Shown: positions 6,794 through 9,539 of the stretch, piece by piece
Numbering within the stretch: the first letter of the stretch is position 1
How the letters are laid out: each line of letters begins with the position of its first letter
Assembly (NCBI GenBank): GCA_012964275.1
Contig: DTUG01000164.1
Span: forward strand, 1-9,539
DNA: 9,539 bases
From: Fidelibacterota bacterium
GTDB lineage: Bacteria > Fidelibacterota > Marinisomatia > Marinisomatales > UBA1611
Direction of reading: 5' to 3'
Program-made: the position numbers and the translations under genes
Notes under the pieces: model-generated
Databases searched by the model: none
What the model saw: only the letters and a program-made list of their open reading frames with translations
What the model was told of the DNA's origin: nothing

Positions 6794-7537
6794 TTATTGT
6801 TTGGCATCCTGTTCCTTGTTCCACTTAACAAAATCCAGGTCACCGTCAGCGGCCTGGTCAAACTCAAACATGCTGTATTTCCCGTCTTTCCGAACATTGA
6901 TCTGCATGCCTTCCGCCAGGGTAATCCATTCTTCCAGTGTGATCTCGTAGGGGCCCGCAACCTGGGTTGGGGCCTTGATCTCTTCCACGGGTCCAAGTTT
7001 AAAGGGGGTGTTCTTTGGCGCCATTCCTTTTCGTTTTTCTTTGCGCTCTTCGATATAGTTCTTGGCTTGGTTTACGTCCACCTTTCCATCATAGACCAAT
7101 ACCGAGCTTTCATCATCGCCGGCCTTGGCTCGGTATTTTGTTCCCCTGATGGCCGCTACGGCGGTGGGAGTGCGGACAGCAATATTTTTCTTTTCGCCAA
7201 ACGCAGCCTTCGCGGATACCCATACGTTTCCTTTTTTCAAATTAGCATTAAAGTTTTTCGACATGGGTTTTACATCTACTTCATTCAGCTCTAGCTCAGA
7301 GTTCTCCCCGATGCGTACTTTGCCGCCACCGGTAAGAGTAATCTCGCACCGGGATTTTGCCTGGGTGCGGATAATGTTTCCCTCGAAAACGGGTTGATTT
7401 GGTTTTGCCCGGGTCCACTTATTGCTTGTGGTTGACAATTCGACCTTTCCAAGCGGCAGGGAAATTTTACCAAAGGGCTGCTGAGAAAAAAGGGCTGTTG
7501 ATAAAATCAGCAGTATAATAATACGCAAGGACACCAT
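6794..7537 (-). CDS. Secreted FecR-domain protein
   Basis: A 247-residue protein with a signal peptide (about residues 1-18, hydrophobic core IIILLILSTALFS) and no lipobox. Residues about 48-160 match the FecR domain: a strand-rich region GNIIRTQAKSRCEITLTGGG, then VRIGENSELEL, LKKGNVWVSAKA, and the characteristic VRTPTAVAAIRGTKY followed by VLVYDGKVDV. The C-terminal about 85 residues are charged, begin with a Lys/Glu-rich helix (NYIEERKEKRK) and match nothing I recognise. Stand-alone FecR proteins of this kind are often found next to CHASE2 cyclases and are thought to be periplasmic or surface sensors; here the cyclase follows after 12 nt, so a role as its extracytoplasmic partner is likely but inferred. 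A strong Shine-Dalgarno AAGGAGAT (7551-7544), 6 nt before ATG 7537, fixes the start. There is no sigma regulator (FecI) beside it, so the classical FecIR iron-siderophore role is unlikely. Confidence 0.88.
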   Translation of the reverse strand: MVSLRIIILLILSTALFSQQPFGKISLPLGKVELSTTSNKWTRAKPNQPVFEGNIIRTQAKSRCEITLTGGGKVRIGENSELELNEVDVKPMSKNFNANLKKGNVWVSAKAAFGEKKNIAVRTPTAVAAIRGTKYRAKAGDDESSVLVYDGKVDVNQAKNYIEERKEKRKGMAPKNTPFKLGPVEEIKAPTQVAGPYEITLEEWITLAEGMQINVRKDGKYSMFEFDQAADGDLDFVKWNKEQDAKQ

Positions 7538-7786
7538 AAAGACATCTCCTTATATAATAGTAATGTTAGGGCTATAAAAAGGTAAAATCTACCCCTATTG
7601 TTTCTTTACCCCTTGTCAACAGACCAGAATCCCCTGACGCCGACCCGCACACCCAGATAATGCCCTACTGGGGCAACTACGGCTACAGAATCCGATATAA
7701 TAACGTTAGTTATGCGGTTTCAGTTGTTCGGTCACGGCTGTGATCCAAACCATACGTCTCCGGCAGCAGACACAGATAAACAGTTT
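7538..7786 (-). promoter_or_regulatory. 249-nt intergenic region upstream of FecR gene, with possible promoter and protein-like remnant
   Basis: On the minus strand a perfect TTGACA is at 7619-7614, but no good -10 box lies 16-18 nt downstream; TAGATT comes at 22 nt and TATTAT-type boxes lie closer to the gene. The promoter call is therefore weak. A 5-bp hairpin TGCCC/GGGCA (7661-7675) has no U-tract and is not a typical terminator. A 38-codon open stretch (7719-7606) reads like protein but lacks an ATG. No tRNA or known riboswitch is recognised. Confidence 0.3.
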
Positions 7787-8476
7787 TCAAGGATTGCCTC
7801 TTGGCCCCAGTAGAACCGTGCCGAGCCTGACCATGGTAGCGCCCTCTTCTACCGCAATTTCAAAATCACTGCTCATACCCATGGAAAGTTCCATTATTTT
7901 TTTCTCTTCAAGCTTACCATTCAAGGCGTCCTTCAATTCCCGCAGCTGAATAAACGAGCTCCGTATCTCATTTTCATTGCTCGTCAGCGGTCCAAGGGTC
8001 ATTAGTCCCTGAACGCTAACTCCCGGCAGGGCTATACAGAAAAGCATTTCACTTATTTGATCTGGCCGGAATCCGTGTTTTTGTCCTTCCGCCGTGGTGT
8101 TTACTTCCAGTAGGATTGGAAATATTTTATCAAGTGCTTCAGCTCGGTTACTAATCTTTCGGGCCAGTTTGACTGAATCAACTGAATCAACCGTATCAAA
8201 AAGATCTAAACATTTGTTCACTTTATTGGTTTGCAGGTGCCCAATAAATCTTTTTACAAATCCATGAAAATCAGAAAAGGACTCGAATTTTTCAGCAGCT
8301 TCCTGCACCCTGTTTTCACCAATAGATACGATACCTGCTTTATAGCATTCCCTGATCACGGCGAAGGGGTGGGTTTTGGTTACGGCTACAACCTGTACAG
8401 CCTGATCAGTGCTTTTCCGTTCTTTTGCTGATTCAATGCGGCGGCGGACATCCCGCAGGTTGTCCGCTATTATCAC
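7787..8476 (-). CDS. yggS: YggS/PLPBP-family pyridoxal-phosphate homeostasis protein
   Basis: A 229-residue protein, the usual length for this family. It is a single-domain alanine-racemase-like TIM barrel that binds PLP without catalysing a known reaction and keeps free PLP and amino-acid pools balanced in the cytoplasm. Family motifs: VVAVTKTHP with the PLP-binding Lys34, GENRVQEA, FIGHLQTNK, LLEVNT, GLMTLGP, and the phosphate-binding segment SMGMSSDFEIAVEEGATMVR ending in LG. The start is GTG at 8476-8474, overlapping the gyrA stop as GTGA; a GGTGA purine stretch just upstream serves as ribosome site, so translation is probably coupled to gyrA. It ends with TGA at 7789-7787, which shows UGA works as an ordinary stop in this genome. 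Nothing is truncated. Confidence 0.96.
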   Translation of the reverse strand: MIIADNLRDVRRRIESAKERKSTDQAVQVVAVTKTHPFAVIRECYKAGIVSIGENRVQEAAEKFESFSDFHGFVKRFIGHLQTNKVNKCLDLFDTVDSVDSVKLARKISNRAEALDKIFPILLEVNTTAEGQKHGFRPDQISEMLFCIALPGVSVQGLMTLGPLTSNENEIRSSFIQLRELKDALNGKLEEKKIMELSMGMSSDFEIAVEEGATMVRLGTVLLGPRGNP

Positions 8477-9539
8477 GAATCACCGTTTAAGCTTATCGGG
8501 TTTTCTGGCTCAGGTACTGCCGGTGTTACTTCTTTACTGGCTTCATCTTCGTGCATTACCCGGGTGATCGAAGCGATACTGCTGCCGTCATCCAGTTTCA
8601 CCAGGCGCACGCCCTGGGTGACTCGGCCGATCGTGCGAATTTCGTTCATTGGCTGCCGCATCAACACTCCTGCATCAGTGATAACGATCAGATCGTCCGA
8701 ATCCACCACTTCCATGATTTTAACCATCTTACCGGTCTTATCAGTGCAGCGCATGGTCAGCACACCTTTGCCTCCTCTTTTCTGGGTTCGGTACTGGATC
8801 ACGTCCGTCCGCTTGCCATAGCCTTTTTCCGTTGCCACCAGAATGGTTCCTTCTCTCTTTACAACCAGCATACCAACCACTTGATCGTCTTTAGCGCTGA
8901 GAGTGATGCCTTTCACACCCATAGTTTTGCGACCGCTGGACCGCACGTCCTTTTCTGAAAAGCGGATCGATTTCCCTGCTCTTGTGCCAATCAAAATATC
9001 ATTTTCGCCATTGGTGATGCGGGCTTCAATCAATTTATCTTCATCGCGAATATCAATAGCGTATATACCACCCTTGCGCGGGTTGCCATAGGCTGACAAA
9101 ACTGTCTTCTTTATAATTCCCTTCCGGGTAGCCATGACTATATAATGACTATCATCAAATTCTTTAACGCTCACAAACGCCTCAACCCGTTCACCCGGTT
9201 CACACCCGATCAGGTTCACAATAGCCCGGCCCCGGGTAGCCCGGCCGCCCTGTGGGATATCATAAACTTTAAGCCAGTAACATTTGCCGCGGTCGGTAAA
9301 GAACAGCATGTAGTTGTGGGTGTTGGCAATGAAAAGGTGTTCCACAAAATCTTTTTCTTTACTGGCCGCGCCCTGTACTCCTCGACCGCCCCGGCGCTGA
9401 GTCCGGTATGTGTTTAATGCTGTCCTCTTAATATATCCCTGGTGGGTAATGGTCAGCACCACTTCTTCCTCGGCAATCATATCCTCCATAGAAAAATCAC
9501 TGTTGACCGGGATTATTTCTGTCCGGCGCTCATCACCAT
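8473..9539 (-). CDS. gyrA: DNA gyrase subunit A, C-terminal part (5' end outside window)
   Basis: About 354 residues are visible; the frame is open to the right edge (GDERRTEIIPVNSDFSMED at the start of the visible part), so the N-terminal breakage-reunion domain with the catalytic Tyr lies outside. The visible part is the end of the core domain and the six-bladed beta-pinwheel C-terminal domain that wraps DNA for negative supercoiling. The GyrA box QRRGGRG (visible residues 47-53), preceded by DMIAEEEVVLTITHQGYIKR, identifies gyrase rather than topoisomerase IV ParC. Later blades show the recurring pattern (MLFFTDRGKCYWLKVYDIP, IVMATRKGIIKKT, ILVATEKGYGKRT, LIVITDAGVLMR). A short acidic/polar tail ends at TGA 8475-8473, overlapping yggS by 4 nt. 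This is a housekeeping gene and a good marker for placing the organism. Confidence 0.97.
   Translation of the reverse strand, partial: GDERRTEIIPVNSDFSMEDMIAEEEVVLTITHQGYIKRTALNTYRTQRRGGRGVQGAASKEKDFVEHLFIANTHNYMLFFTDRGKCYWLKVYDIPQGGRATRGRAIVNLIGCEPGERVEAFVSVKEFDDSHYIVMATRKGIIKKTVLSAYGNPRKGGIYAIDIRDEDKLIEARITNGENDILIGTRAGKSIRFSEKDVRSSGRKTMGVKGITLSAKDDQVVGMLVVKREGTILVATEKGYGKRTDVIQYRTQKRGGKGVLTMRCTDKTGKMVKIMEVVDSDDLIVITDAGVLMRQPMNEIRTIGRVTQGVRLVKLDDGSSIASITRVMHEDEASKEVTPAVPEPENPISLNGDS

Noticed and set aside
6767..7294. A 175-codon plus-strand open frame opposite the FecR gene
   Set aside because: It is antisense to a gene with clear domain motifs and a strong ribosome site, and the product resembles nothing known.
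7661..7675. Hairpin TGCCC/GGGCA in the yggS-FecR spacer as a terminator
   Set aside because: Only five base pairs and no U-tract on either strand.
8551..8958. A 135-codon plus-strand open frame opposite gyrA
   Set aside because: It lies antisense to well-conserved GyrA pinwheel coding sequence; its His-rich composition is typical of a shadow frame.
1..9539. CRISPR arrays, insertion sequences, tRNA or rRNA genes
   Set aside because: No regularly spaced repeats, transposase motifs, terminal inverted repeats or tRNA/rRNA-like sequence were seen by eye on either strand.

Overview
All recognisable genes in this window lie on the minus strand, so in transcription order it reads from the right edge to the left. 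The DNA looks like a diderm bacterium of moderate GC content: there are Sec signal peptides, a lipoprotein and several envelope domains. The mix of FecR-domain protein, CHASE2 adenylate cyclase, LPP20/FlgT-like proteins and an SLH lipoprotein suggests a deep-branching diderm lineage such as the FCB group or Marinimicrobia-like bacteria. That placement is an inference and is not proved by the sequence.

Right to left. (1) The C-terminal part of gyrA (5' end outside the window) overlaps by 4 nt with yggS, the PLP-homeostasis gene. (2) A spacer of about 250 nt follows. (3) A two-gene signalling unit comes next: a secreted FecR-domain protein, then, 12 nt later, an 848-residue membrane class III adenylate cyclase with a CHASE2 sensor carrying an apparent fibronectin-III-like insert. 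(4) After 71 nt there is a tight envelope cluster: a TPR + SLH lipoprotein, a FlgT-like protein and an LPP20 (FlgP-like) protein, separated by 12 and 16 nt. No flagellar structural gene is visible. (5) After a further 102 nt there is a gene for a secreted metallophosphatase-fold protein that runs off the left edge.

The last gene is the highlight. Its reading frame is interrupted by an in-frame TGA (728-730) exactly where this family normally has the second Cys of a conserved P-C-G-C motif. The frame then continues with recognisable family sequence. The nucleotides just 3' of the TGA fold, by hand, into a bacterial SECIS-like hairpin: a 7-bp stem, a GGUCU apical loop starting after 18 nt, and a lower helix that includes the UGA itself. 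As I recall it, this geometry matches E. coli fdhF closely. Ordinary genes here (gyrA, yggS) use TGA as stop, so general UGA reassignment is unlikely. The window therefore probably holds a selenoprotein of a family I do not know as a selenoprotein: a CxU redox motif on a metallophosphatase-like scaffold whose usual metal ligands look degenerate. The caveat is a second lesion. A -1 frame change around 185-220 is needed to continue into the conserved C-terminal part, so either the assembly has an indel there or the copy is decaying.
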